The translations under genes and the position numbers were made by a program. The notes beneath the pieces were generated by a model. That model ran no database searches. It had not been told where the DNA came from and saw nothing but the letters and a program-made list of their open reading frames with translations. A DNA stretch of 64,000 bases from assembly GCA_024637115.1 (NCBI GenBank), contig JAGXFU010000015.1, forward strand, positions 62,001 to 126,000, read 5' to 3'. This DNA comes from Actinomycetes bacterium (lineage in GTDB: Bacteria > Actinomycetota > Coriobacteriia > Anaerosomatales > JAGXFU01). The stretch's first letter is position 1, and each line of letters opens with the position of its first letter. This document shows positions 6,983 through 15,059 of this stretch, piece by piece.

Positions 6983-8416
6983 ATGAGACTTCTTGAGCCC
7001 GTACAAGACCTGAGGCGGATCGTTGAGCGCTACGGCAACACGAGCGCCGTGGCCGCCGTGTGCCTCTCGACTCTCGCTTTCCTTCCCGTTCGGGACTTCC
7101 TCGGACGGGAACAATGGGGCTGGCCCTACCTGCTGGTCGTGGGGACCATCGCCGGCACCGCGGGAATCGGGCCGGCGATCCTGGCTGCAGTACTTGCGTT
7201 CCTGGCGTGGAACTTCTTCTTCTTCCCGCCGTTCCACACGCTTCAGGTCGCGAACAGCGGCGACATCGTGCATCTGATCGCGTTTCTGATTGTCGCGGTG
7301 GCCGTCGGATGGCAGACCGGGTTGTTGAGGCAGCGCGAGGCGCTCGCATCGCGCGAGGGCGCACGGCTCCTCATGTTGAATAGGCTCGCGCGAGGTCTCG
7401 TCTCCGACGACGCGGCGAGTTCGCTGTCTCAGGTGATCGCCGACTCCGTAGGCTCGGCCCTGCCGGGCGCGAAGATGGATCTTGTGGTCGCGGATGAGTA
7501 CGGTCGTGCCGAAGGCGTCGATCCGCCGCGCGAACGCTCGGATGCCGTCACGACCGCACTCGAGCTGCGCTCCGGGGATCGCCTGGAGGGCCGGATCATC
7601 GTTACCACCGACACATCGCTGACGTCCGATGAGCGGGAGCTCCTCGACGGCGTCGCGGGTCTTCTGACCACTCACCTGCGCGCACTGCGGTTGAGTCGCG
7701 CCGAGATGCTCGCCGCCGCCACCCGGGAGGCGGAGGCGTTGAGATCGGCACTGGTTTCCTCGGTCTCCCATGAGCTCAAGACGCCGCTTGCGTCACTCAC
7801 CGCGGCCGTCAGCGATCTGATCGATCCAGGCGTTCATCGGTCGGCCGAGGAGATTCGCGCCAGCCTCGCGAGCGTGGCGGGGGATGTCGCCCGGCTCGAT
7901 TCCGCCATCGCGGACCTGCTCGATCTTTCGAGGCTCGAGGGCAGGGCCTGGCTTCCACGTATCGAACCGTTCGAGATTGGCGAGGTGATCGGGGGTGTGA
8001 TGGCGCGGTTGCCCGATGTTCTGGCCGATCGCATCGTCCTTGATGTGGATGAGGACCTTCCGTCGGTCCAGCTGGATTTCGCCCAGATCGCGCGGGCGCT
8101 TTCACACGTCCTGGGCAATGCTCTCGAGTACTCGGAAGGCCCCGTGACGTTCGGCGCCTCAGAGTCCGAGGGGCGCATCGCGGTCTTCATAGAGGACGCC
8201 GGTCCGGGAATCGCCGATGATGAGCTGCCCTTCATCTTCGACAAGTTCTACCGCGGTAGGGCGGGCAAGGCCTCACGCTCTTCGACGGGGTTGGGCCTTT
8301 CACTAACGAAGGAGATCGTGTCGTCGAACGCGGGGGACATCCGGGTATTTCGTGTCGCCCCGCACGGGACGCGGTTCACTATCGGGCTGCCGATCGATGC
8401 GGAGGATCGCGGATGA
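6983..8416 (+). CDS. KdpD-like sensor histidine kinase lacking the KdpD/Usp N-terminus
   Basis: From ATG 6983 the product has 477 residues. Residues 15-125 form a DUF4118-type membrane block of three or four helices (AVAAVCLSTLAFLPV, PAILAAVLAFLAW, LIAFLIVAVAVGW). A GAF-like linker follows, then HisKA with SSVSHELKTPL (phospho-acceptor His263) and an ATPase domain with NALEYSEG, EDAGPGI and GLGLSLTKEI. Classical KdpD carries about 400 extra N-terminal residues (KdpD and Usp domains) that are absent. The response regulator overlaps by four bases, and a Trk potassium system follows, so potassium or osmotic control is likely. An in-frame start at 6881 exists but I prefer 6983. No clear ribosome site is visible. 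Confidence 0.88.
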   Translation: MRLLEPVQDLRRIVERYGNTSAVAAVCLSTLAFLPVRDFLGREQWGWPYLLVVGTIAGTAGIGPAILAAVLAFLAWNFFFFPPFHTLQVANSGDIVHLIAFLIVAVAVGWQTGLLRQREALASREGARLLMLNRLARGLVSDDAASSLSQVIADSVGSALPGAKMDLVVADEYGRAEGVDPPRERSDAVTTALELRSGDRLEGRIIVTTDTSLTSDERELLDGVAGLLTTHLRALRLSRAEMLAAATREAEALRSALVSSVSHELKTPLASLTAAVSDLIDPGVHRSAEEIRASLASVAGDVARLDSAIADLLDLSRLEGRAWLPRIEPFEIGEVIGGVMARLPDVLADRIVLDVDEDLPSVQLDFAQIARALSHVLGNALEYSEGPVTFGASESEGRIAVFIEDAGPGIADDELPFIFDKFYRGRAGKASRSSTGLGLSLTKEIVSSNAGDIRVFRVAPHGTRFTIGLPIDAEDRG

Positions 8417-9138
8417 GCCAGAAGACCATGCCACATGTGCTGGTGGTGGATGATGAGGCGCAGATCCGACGAGCGCTGAACACCATCTTGCAGGCGCGCG
8501 CCTTCAAGGTGAGCGAGGCGGGGTCGGCTGCGGAGGCGCTTGAAGCGCTGACCGACTCCACCCCCGACCTGATCGTTCTCGACCTTACGCTGCCCGATCA
8601 GGACGGTATCGACTTGTGCGCGGAGTTGCGCACGTGGCTCGATATCCCGATTCTTGTGCTCTCGGTGCGTGCCGACGAGTCCGACAAGATACGGGCACTC
8701 GAGACAGGGGCCGACGACTATCTGACCAAGCCCTTCTCGGCGGGAGAACTCGCCGCGCGGGTCAACGCGCTCATCAGGCGGGCGGGAACGCGCCCCCCCA
8801 GCACGGGTAGTGGGGTATTCGGCGACATCTCGGTCAACTTCGCAGCCCATTCGGTGACGCGCGCCGGCGAGATCGTGGCACTCACCCCCATCGAGTTCGG
8901 GATTCTCGCCCTGCTGGCCCACAACGCCGATCGGATCGTCACGTGGGAGCAGATCCGTGCGGGAGTCTGGGGCGCCGAGGCCATCGTGGACGCGACGACG
9001 ATGCGCGTGCACGTGCGGAACCTGCGCCAGAAGATCGAGGCGCACCCGTCGGTTCCGCGGCTCGTGCTGACCGAACCGGGGGTGGGGTTGCGACTGGACA
9101 CGCGCACGATCGGCGCCTCGACCGATCTGCGCACCTAA
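8413..9138 (+). CDS. KdpE-like OmpR-family response regulator
   Basis: The product has 241 residues. The receiver domain shows VVDDE, phospho-acceptor Asp57 (VLDLTLPD) and Lys106 (LTKPF). The C-terminal half is an OmpR-type winged helix (LTPIEFGILALLAHN, MRVHVRNLRQKIE). It overlaps the kinase gene by ATGA, so the two are co-translated partners. KdpE normally switches on the kdpFABC pump; no kdp pump genes occur here, and the likely target is the Trk operon that begins 98 bases downstream. Confidence 0.92.
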   Translation: MSQKTMPHVLVVDDEAQIRRALNTILQARAFKVSEAGSAAEALEALTDSTPDLIVLDLTLPDQDGIDLCAELRTWLDIPILVLSVRADESDKIRALETGADDYLTKPFSAGELAARVNALIRRAGTRPPSTGSGVFGDISVNFAAHSVTRAGEIVALTPIEFGILALLAHNADRIVTWEQIRAGVWGAEAIVDATTMRVHVRNLRQKIEAHPSVPRLVLTEPGVGLRLDTRTIGASTDLRT

Positions 9139-9235
9139 ACGAGTCCTTAACGCTCCACCCCTCAAACTTAATGCGTCCTGAATGGAGACACCCGTAAGGT
9201 CATGGCATCTTTGCGTCGTAACCTAGGGGGTCGGC

Positions 9236-9649
9236 ATGTATGCAGTGGTGGTAGGCGATGGCGGGACAGCCGAAGCGGTCGTCGAGCGACTCATCGGCGA
9301 AGGCTCAGATGTCGGGATCGTGGCATCCAAGCGCGCCGAGGAGATGGCCGCGCGCTTCACCCGCGCGCTTGTGATTCGCGGCTCAGGTTCGGATCTGGAG
9401 TCCCTGGCGGCGGCGGGAGCCCGTGAGGCCGACACGCTGTTCGCTCTCGCCGACGAGGAAGCTGTCAACCTCGCTGCGTGCGTCGAGGCGCGTCAGGTCT
9501 TCGGTGTGGACCGGGTCGTCGCGGTCTGCGTCGGCGAGGACAACTGCCCCGCCTTCCGCGCGCTCGGCGTCGACGTGGTCGTCACGTCGGTCCTCGTCGC
9601 CGATGCGTTGTTGGATCGCACGGCCGTGGGGGGCCAGAGCCCGCGATGA
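9236..9649 (+). CDS. TrkA-N (RCK) potassium channel regulatory subunit
   Basis: This is a single RCK N-terminal domain of 137 residues with the nucleotide-binding start YAVVVGDGGTAEAV and alternating strands and helices. Such subunits bind NAD(H) or ATP on the cytoplasmic face of TrkH/KtrB and gate potassium uptake. It lacks the TrkA C-terminal domain, so it is a half-size, KtrA-like version. GGGGGT precedes the ATG. It is first in a tightly overlapping operon (ATGA overlap into the next gene). Confidence 0.85.
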   Translation: MYAVVVGDGGTAEAVVERLIGEGSDVGIVASKRAEEMAARFTRALVIRGSGSDLESLAAAGAREADTLFALADEEAVNLAACVEARQVFGVDRVVAVCVGEDNCPAFRALGVDVVVTSVLVADALLDRTAVGGQSPR

Positions 9650-9795
9650 ACCGGTCACTGTATGCGCTGCGAACCGCTGAGTTCACCGCGCTCCTCAAGA
9701 TGTTGGCGATGGGCGTGCTTGCGCAGTTCACCTTCATGCTGGGCGTATCTGTTGCCGCGTTCGTCTTCGTCTTGCTGGGCTCGCTGGCGGGCTGA
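9646..9795 (+). CDS. 49-residue single-span membrane protein in the trk operon
   Basis: ATG 9646 overlaps the trkA-like stop, and the stop at 9795 lies two bases before trkH. The peptide is MNRSLYALRTAEFT, then one strong membrane helix (LAQFTFMLGVSVAAFVFVLL). Its tight coupling on both sides implies a role with TrkH, such as an accessory subunit, by analogy with KdpF-type small proteins. It matches no family I can name. Confidence 0.6.
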   Translation: MNRSLYALRTAEFTALLKMLAMGVLAQFTFMLGVSVAAFVFVLLGSLAG

Positions 9796-9797
9796 GT

Positions 9798-11309
9798 ATG
9801 TGGTTAAAACCGACCCGGGCCGACCACATGGTGATCGCCCGCTACACGGGCAAGATCACGGTGGGATTCGGCATTCTCGAGGTGCCCGCCTTGCTCACAG
9901 CGCTCGCCTGTCGCGAGTGGAACACGGCCCTCGACTTCACCATCGGCATCCTCTTGTGTCTGGCTGTGGGGCTGGGTCTCCAGCAGATGCCAGCCTCCTG
10001 GCAGGTCATGCATCGGAGGCAAGGACTCGCGGTGGTCGGAACCTCATGGCTTCTCGTGACAGTGCTCGGCGCCGTGCCGCTCTATCTCTCCGGTCACTAC
10101 GGCTCACCGGTGCAGGCGACCTTCGATGTCATGAGTGGTCTGACTACTACGGGTCTCTACTTGCTGCAGGACCTCGACCATGTCGCCAACGGGCTCAACA
10201 TGTGGAGGTTCATTCTGACGTTTGCGGGCGGACAGGGAATCATCGTCATCGCACTTACCTTCATGTTCGGGGGCTCGGGCGGGTCGGGTGCCCTACACCA
10301 GCTGTACATAGGCGAGGGCAAGGACGAGCGGCTGGTCCCACATGTCATGCACACTGCCCGCGCGATCTGGACGGTGAGTCTGGGTTGGTTGGTTGTGGGC
10401 ACTCTGGCGTTGGGGTTGCTTCTGCGGTCTCTCGGAGAACCGCCGGCACGGGCAGGGTTGCACGGACTTTGGATGTTCATGGGATCATGGTCGACAGGCG
10501 GCTTCGCGCCGCAGTCGTACAACACCATCTGGTTCCACTCCGGGCTGTTCGAGGCACTCACGATCGTGATCTTCACCGCTGGTTCGCTGAACTTCGCGTT
10601 GCACTGGGCCGTATGGCGGGGCAGTCCGCGCGAGCTGTGGCGCAACATCGAGACCCGGTCATTCGTAACCACCCTGTCGCTGCTGGCGTTCGCCGGTGCG
10701 TGGACTCTGTCCAGAACCGGCATCTACGGAAGCTCGGTGATCTTGTTCAGGAAGCTCTTCTACCAGTTGGTGTCCGCACATACGACGACCGGGTTCGGCA
10801 CGATTCCCGGGCGCTCGTTCGTGACTCAGTGGGGCGACCTGGGTATGACCGTGATCATCGCAGCCATGATCTTCGGGGGCTCTGCATGCTCAACGGCCGG
10901 GGGCATCAAGGCGCTGCGCATCGGACTCATCACCAAGTCGTTCCTTCACGACATCAAGCGCATGGTCTCCCCGGAGTCCATGCGCAGTGTCGTGCGCTAC
11001 CACCACATCCGCAACCAGATACTCGCCGACGACACCATGCGCACGGTGTTGACGGTCACCGTGCTGTTCTTCACGATGCACGCGTTCGTGACAGTTGCGG
11101 GCATGGTGGCCGGCCATCCCTTGAGTCAAGCACTCTTCGAGGGCGTGTCGGCCGCATCGAACTCGGGTCTGTCGTGCGGCGTGCTGTCTCCTGCATTCCC
11201 CGATTGGCTCACGCTCATCTACACGGTCGCCATGTGGATGGGCCGCATGGAGTTCTTCGCGGTGTTCGCGCTCGGAGGCTGGGTGTGGGCCATGGTGAGA
11301 GGGCGATGA
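9798..11309 (+). CDS. trkH: TrkH family potassium uptake channel
   Basis: This is a 503-residue integral membrane protein with the four pore-loop signatures of the TrkH/KtrB superfamily: SGLTTTGL, GSWSTGGF, SAHTTTGFGT and SNSGLSCG, each supplying a filter glycine. It takes up potassium in partnership with the RCK subunit encoded upstream. It is third in the operon and overlaps the following gene by ATGA. Length and motifs are complete. Confidence 0.93.
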   Translation: MWLKPTRADHMVIARYTGKITVGFGILEVPALLTALACREWNTALDFTIGILLCLAVGLGLQQMPASWQVMHRRQGLAVVGTSWLLVTVLGAVPLYLSGHYGSPVQATFDVMSGLTTTGLYLLQDLDHVANGLNMWRFILTFAGGQGIIVIALTFMFGGSGGSGALHQLYIGEGKDERLVPHVMHTARAIWTVSLGWLVVGTLALGLLLRSLGEPPARAGLHGLWMFMGSWSTGGFAPQSYNTIWFHSGLFEALTIVIFTAGSLNFALHWAVWRGSPRELWRNIETRSFVTTLSLLAFAGAWTLSRTGIYGSSVILFRKLFYQLVSAHTTTGFGTIPGRSFVTQWGDLGMTVIIAAMIFGGSACSTAGGIKALRIGLITKSFLHDIKRMVSPESMRSVVRYHHIRNQILADDTMRTVLTVTVLFFTMHAFVTVAGMVAGHPLSQALFEGVSAASNSGLSCGVLSPAFPDWLTLIYTVAMWMGRMEFFAVFALGGWVWAMVRGR

Positions 11310-11884
11310 GCCGCATGTTCTTCGCGAATGGTCTCCGAAGATCACATCTGGCTGCGGCTCTCTTCGTAGCGGTGCTCGTGAGTGCCCTACTCGTGCCTGC
11401 CCCCGTGCTGGCGTTCGGGGAGTTTCCGTTGGTCAGCAGCACCGATCTCTACGAGCATCCCGAGCGCTGGGATGGGAAGACGGTCTGCATCGAGGGCGAG
11501 GCGATCGGAAGCGTCATGGTGCGCGGCGACCAGGCGTGGATCCACGTCAACGACGACTCGTACGCCAACGACGGCCTCGAGTCCGGCGAACTCACCGGCT
11601 ACAACGCCGGCATCCCGATCGTCATCGCCACGGCCCAGACGGTGCCGGTCGAATCGGTCGGGGCGAACGGGCGTCGCGGGGACTTCGTTTCCGTGGTCGG
11701 CCGATTCGAAGCCGCGTCCGTCGACTACGGGGGCGAGATGCTGATGATAGGCGAGTCCCTCTCGGTCATCGCGCCGGGCGGTCCGATCGAAAGCGACGTG
11801 CCCCATTGGAAGTTCGCGGCGGCTTGTGCGCTTGCGGTCGTCACCCTCGCTCTTCTCGGCCTGCAACGGCGCGAGCGTGCGTGA
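11306..11884 (+). CDS. Exported OB-fold-like protein with C-terminal membrane anchor
   Basis: The 192-residue product starts at ATG 11306, inside the trkH stop. It has a signal peptide (LAAALFVAVLVSALLVPAPVLA), an outside domain that begins DLYEHPERWDGKTVCIEGEA and continues with short beta strands (QAWIHVNDDSY), like OB-fold proteins of the CcmE or NfeD kind, and a C-terminal helix (FAAACALAVVTLALLGL) ending in Arg residues. It is last in the trk operon. The fold assignment is tentative and the function is unknown. Confidence 0.7.
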   Translation: MSRMFFANGLRRSHLAAALFVAVLVSALLVPAPVLAFGEFPLVSSTDLYEHPERWDGKTVCIEGEAIGSVMVRGDQAWIHVNDDSYANDGLESGELTGYNAGIPIVIATAQTVPVESVGANGRRGDFVSVVGRFEAASVDYGGEMLMIGESLSVIAPGGPIESDVPHWKFAAACALAVVTLALLGLQRRERA

Positions 11885-11967
11885 AGCTCTGCGTGTTCGT
11901 GTGCGATGGAACGTTCCTCGGCGTTCTCGGGTCTATTTCGCTATCCTTGACAGCCGTTGTCGCATAC

Positions 11968-12052
11968 GCCGGCGTGGCGGAATTGGTGGACGCGCCGGGT
12001 TCAGGTCCCGGTGAGGCGACTCGTGGAGGTTCGAGTCCTCTCGCCCGCACCA
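11968..12052 (+). tRNA. tRNA-Leu (anticodon CAG)
   Basis: Class II tRNA of 85 bases with a long variable arm. The anticodon loop is TTCAGGT between CCGGG and CCCGG, and the T-arm is GAGGTTCGAGTCCTC, with CCA encoded. The acceptor stem has one C-C mismatch at the third pair. A small GC hairpin (GCCCCTTGAGGGGC) follows. Confidence 0.9.
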
Positions 12053-12527
12053 CAACCATCCGCGGCCCCTTGAGGGGCGAGCAGTGTAGGAGGATCGGAT
12101 CTTTGGATACGAGCGTCGACCGACATGCTCATGTACGCCAAAGGTCAGAAGAGCGTTCTTGAGCGGATTGGGGAGTTCGCACGGGACCAGCGCATCCCGC
12201 ACGCTATAGCGAGACGAACACTCTGGCTGTGGAGCCCGCCAGCCAGTTCTCGCAAGCATGGGCGCATACCTCAGAGGAGCTCCTGGATCCCGAAACCACA
12301 CACACTGGGGGGATCGTCATCTGCAGAAGGGACGAGGGTGTGGCAGCGGAGGTTGCTGCTAGTCCTCATCTCGGCTCACACGGGGGGGGTATCCTGCCGA
12401 GTGCTGCGACGGTGGCCCGGTCACGTCGACAGTGGATTCGTCCGTGAGAGGAGCACCCGCCGTGTGTTCTCAGAGCGTCTTTGCGGTTACGTTGACTGAA
12501 GAGGATTAGGTTTGGCTCTCGCGCATC
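12053..12527. other. Degenerate stretch without a clear gene
   Basis: No convincing coding sequence is seen. One frame near 12113-12160 reads TDMLMYAKGQ, which recalls the end of a GGDEF domain, but nothing around it supports a gene. It is probably decayed accessory DNA. Confidence 0.4.
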
Positions 12528-12680
12528 TTGATTGACGACGATCGGGACGAGGCACTGGAGTTCGTGAAGACCGTCGTGCACCGGCAGATCGCGGGACACA
12601 AGAATGGTCTACTTCAGTCGCACCTGGATGCACTTTCTGGTCCCGTTACGGCATTCGAGAACAAGCAAGGAGAGACCTAG
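12528..12680 (+). pseudogene. Small coding remnant, about 50 residues
   Basis: From TTG 12528 the frame reads LIDDDRDEALEFVKTVV and ends AFENKQGET. The mix of charged and hydrophobic residues is protein-like, unlike the flanking frames. No ribosome site or family is recognised. It is likely the tail end of a lost gene. Confidence 0.35.
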
Positions 12681-12873
12681 TTCGGATGTCGCGGTGTCCG
12701 ATCAGGACACCCCCGGGGCTTTCCCACATACGGCAGCGGAGCGCACATGTCGGCCAGGCCGTCGCGACAGAGGAGAGCCCGGCGCCGCATCCTCCGCGTC
12801 CCGCGAGGTACCCGAGGCCCCAGTACTGATCCCCTGTGGGCCCCGGCTTCGCGCGAGAGTCTCCAGCGGCACC

Positions 12874-13249
12874 GAATTTGGTGCCCGATTTGGTGCCCAA
12901 ATACATGGTGACTGTTGGTACTCGTTGGGACCTATTGGGACTCACCGCAGCTCCGCAGTACCAAGGAGTACCAACAGTCACCAACAGTCACAAGCACAAT
13001 CAGGATTCGAATTCCCTTGGGGGCACCAAGATTTCCGCAGGTCAGAGGCCTGAGTAGCCCGATTTCGAATTTGAGATCGGGCTACACGTGTCTTCGGGGC
13101 GAGAGCGGGCGTGGGGCAAAGACGCAGCTCAGAGGGTGTGTGGACGCCTTGAGGTGACCCAGTAGCAATCCCTGTTGCTCAGAGGCACCCGCAGTCCCCT
13201 GAACGAATCAGATAACCAACAGATGATGTCGTTAATGACTCAATGAGTC
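12874..13249 (+). repeat. tRNA-Glu-3'-end repeat, copy E
   Basis: A full module is present: tandem TTTGGTGCCC units (12877-12900), inverted-repeat arms (left from 12907, right ending near 12991 with CCAACAGTCACC), tRNA-like end 13001-13028, GCAGGTCAGAGGC, a hairpin at 13056-13083 with a compensatory base change against copy A, the AATCCCTGTTGCTCAG box (13167-13182), the DR-like GATGATGTCGTTAATG, and the palindrome GACTCAATGAGTC (13237-13249). It matches copy A closely from the tRNA end to the fic remnant. Confidence 0.8.
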
Positions 13250-13371
13250 GTTCTCTCCCATGTCGCGCCGCGCCTGCCCTTAGTGCACCTGATCTCACCA
13301 TGTCTCGAAGCTCGCCGAGCACGCCCACGGTTGCGGGACGGCTCACTCATGGACAGGCTCGCTCGACGTCG
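13240..13371 (-). pseudogene. Remnant of the 3' end of a Fic gene
   Basis: This stretch aligns with 2480-2612, the last 44 codons of the Fic gene, with scattered changes and a one-base deletion at the CACCATGTCTCG site. The end still reads ATWERTT before a stop at the matching place. Homology ends sharply at 13371, next to the tetR promoter. It shows that a second Fic cassette once lay beside copy E and was mostly lost. Confidence 0.8.
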
Positions 13372-13374
13372 CTC

Positions 13375-13419
13375 TTGCGGGTTGTTGAACATTTGTTTAG
13401 TATGTTGAACATGTGTTCA
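13375..13419 (+). promoter_or_regulatory. tetR promoter with two palindromic operators
   Basis: TTGCGG (13375-13380), a 17-base spacer and TAGTAT (13398-13403) form the promoter. TGAACATTTGTTTA (13386-13399) and TGAACATGTGTTCA (13406-13419) are two copies of the dyad TGAACA-N2-TGTTCA, 20 bp apart, covering the spacer, the -10 and the start. That spacing puts two repressor dimers on one face of the helix. TetR self-repression is inferred. Confidence 0.7.
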
Positions 13420-14073
13420 GCCCATTCCACCGATGACCGTACGACTGTCGCACGCATCCGCGACGCTGCCATCGCGCGCTTCGGCGAGGCGGGCTTCGAC
13501 AAGGCCACCGTGCGCGACATCGCCGCCGACGCGGGCGTGTCGCCGGCGCTTGTTCTCCATCACTTCGGCTCTAAGGCGGCGTTGCGCGAAGCGTGCGATG
13601 ACTTCGTTGTCGCTGAGTTCACGCGCTCGCGGATCGAGGCGGTCGAGTCGGGCGAGACTGATCCCTTCGCCGCGATGGCGGGCGTGCAACGCGAACAGCA
13701 CCTGATGCGGTACTTCCTGCAGGGTCTTCGCGACAATTCATCGGGGGCGGGTCGGCTCTTCGGCGCGCTGTTTGAGGAGACGTTTCGGCTGATGGAGGTC
13801 AGCGTCGAGCAAGGGATCATCAGGCCGAGCGAGAACCTGCACGACGTGACCGCCGTTCTGCTCGCCTGGCAGTTCGGCGGCCTGCTGTTGCAGGAGCACG
13901 TCGCGCGCATCCTGGGAACGGGCGCCGAGGCGCTCGACATGATGCCCCGATTCGCCTGCGCTTCCCTCGAGGTGCTCACGCACGGGGTGTTCGCCGACAC
14001 CCGCTACGAGGACGCGTGGCGTGAATACGCCGCGAGCGGTGAGCCGCCCCCTTCGGAAGATGACCCCGCCTGA
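13411..14073 (+). CDS. TetR/AcrR family transcriptional regulator
   Basis: The start is ATG 13411, at the predicted transcription start (leaderless); ATG 13402 is in frame but falls inside the -10. The product has 220 residues. The N-terminal helix-turn-helix is clear ([20 protein letters not shown], then [10 protein letters not shown]), and the C-terminal ligand domain is less conserved. It lies 62 bases before an ABC exporter operon, the usual arrangement for a drug-responsive repressor of its own efflux pump. Confidence 0.9.
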   Translation: MCSAHSTDDRTTVARIRDAAIARFGEAGFDKATVRDIAADAGVSPALVLHHFGSKAALREACDDFVVAEFTRSRIEAVESGETDPFAAMAGVQREQHLMRYFLQGLRDNSSGAGRLFGALFEETFRLMEVSVEQGIIRPSENLHDVTAVLLAWQFGGLLLQEHVARILGTGAEALDMMPRFACASLEVLTHGVFADTRYEDAWREYAASGEPPPSEDDPA

Positions 14074-14135
14074 GCGGGGCTGGTGTCATCCGAGGACAGC
14101 CCGCCGGGCTGTCCCGATACGAAGGAGCAGCGAGC

Positions 14136-15059
14136 ATGAGCAACGTCATCGAGACCACGGGTCTCGTGAAGGACTTCGGCAAGGTACGCGCGCTCGACGG
14201 GCTCGATCTCAGCGTCGTCAAGGGCGAGGTGCACGGCTTCCTCGGCCCCAACGGTGCCGGCAAGACCACTACCATCCGCGTCCTGCTCGGCTTGCTGAGA
14301 GCTGACGGCGGGAGTGCCACGATGCTCGGCGGCGATCCGTGGAGCGACGCGGTGTCGCTGCACCGGCGCCTGGCGTACGTGCCCGGAGACGTAGAGCTCT
14401 GGCCCAACCTCACCGGCGGCGAGGCGATCGACCTACTCGGACGGCTGCGCGGCGGCCTGGACAGGACACGGCGCGACATGCTGGTGGAGCGCTTCGATCT
14501 CGACCCCACCAAGAAGGGCCGCGCGTACTCCAAGGGCAACCGGCAGAAAGTCGCGCTCATCTCCGCGCTCGCCTCGGACGCCGAGTTGCTGCTGCTTGAC
14601 GAGCCCACGGCCGGCCTCGACCCGCTCATGGAGGCGGTGTTCCAGGAGGTCATCGGCGACATGAAGGCCGAGGGGCGCACGGTGCTGCTCTCGAGTCACA
14701 TCCTCGCGCAGGTCGAGGTGCTGGCCGACCGCGTCTCGATCATCCGCCTCGGCAAGGTCGTGGAGTCGGGCACGCTGCGAGATCTGCGGCATCTCACGCG
14801 TACGACGTTCACTGTTGAGACCGCACAGCCCGCTGGCGGGATCGCACAGATGCCCGGCGTTTTCAACTTCGAGCCGGTCGACGGGCAGGCGCGCTTCGAC
14901 GTGGATGCCGAGCATGTGGGCGCCGTGGTGAGCGCGCTTTCCGGCCTCGGCGTTCGGGCGATCACCTCGCGTCCGCCCACGCTCGAGCAGCTGTTGCTCC
15001 GCCACTACGGTGACGAGATGGCTGCGCACAACGGCGATAAGGCGGAGGTGGCCCGATGA
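14136..15059 (+). CDS. ABC transporter ATP-binding protein (ABC-2 exporter)
   Basis: The 307-residue product has Walker [10 protein letters not shown], a signature-like [12 protein letters not shown], and Walker [14 protein letters not shown] followed by the H-loop LLSSHI. The C-terminal extension is of the DrrA type found in exporters of drugs or polyketides. AAGGAG is six bases or so upstream of the ATG. It overlaps the permease gene by four bases, and with TetR forms a regulated efflux unit between repeat copies E and F. Confidence 0.92.
   Translation: MSNVIETTGLVKDFGKVRALDGLDLSVVKGEVHGFLGPNGAGKTTTIRVLLGLLRADGGSATMLGGDPWSDAVSLHRRLAYVPGDVELWPNLTGGEAIDLLGRLRGGLDRTRRDMLVERFDLDPTKKGRAYSKGNRQKVALISALASDAELLLLDEPTAGLDPLMEAVFQEVIGDMKAEGRTVLLSSHILAQVEVLADRVSIIRLGKVVESGTLRDLRHLTRTTFTVETAQPAGGIAQMPGVFNFEPVDGQARFDVDAEHVGAVVSALSGLGVRAITSRPPTLEQLLLRHYGDEMAAHNGDKAEVAR

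Noticed and set aside
6314-7771. 485-residue reverse-strand reading frame
   Set aside because: It runs through repeat C, the helicase stub, the tRNA-Lys fragment and the antisense of the KdpD-like gene. Only the 6515-6751 part has protein features; the rest is an antisense or tRNA-derived shadow.
9662-11305. Long plus-strand frame overlapping trkH
   Set aside because: It is out of frame with trkH, rich in Arg, His and Gly, with no motif. Only its last part from 11306 is a real gene.
12125-12499. 124-residue frame with a weak GGDEF-like start
   Set aside because: Only ten residues look familiar; the rest is Arg/Ser/Trp-rich with no domain or ribosome site.
2228-13028. Integron-type attC sites as the nature of the repeats
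   Set aside because: The core-site pattern (GTTRRRY and RYYYAAC) is not present at the arm ends, and the repeats carry tRNA 3' ends instead.
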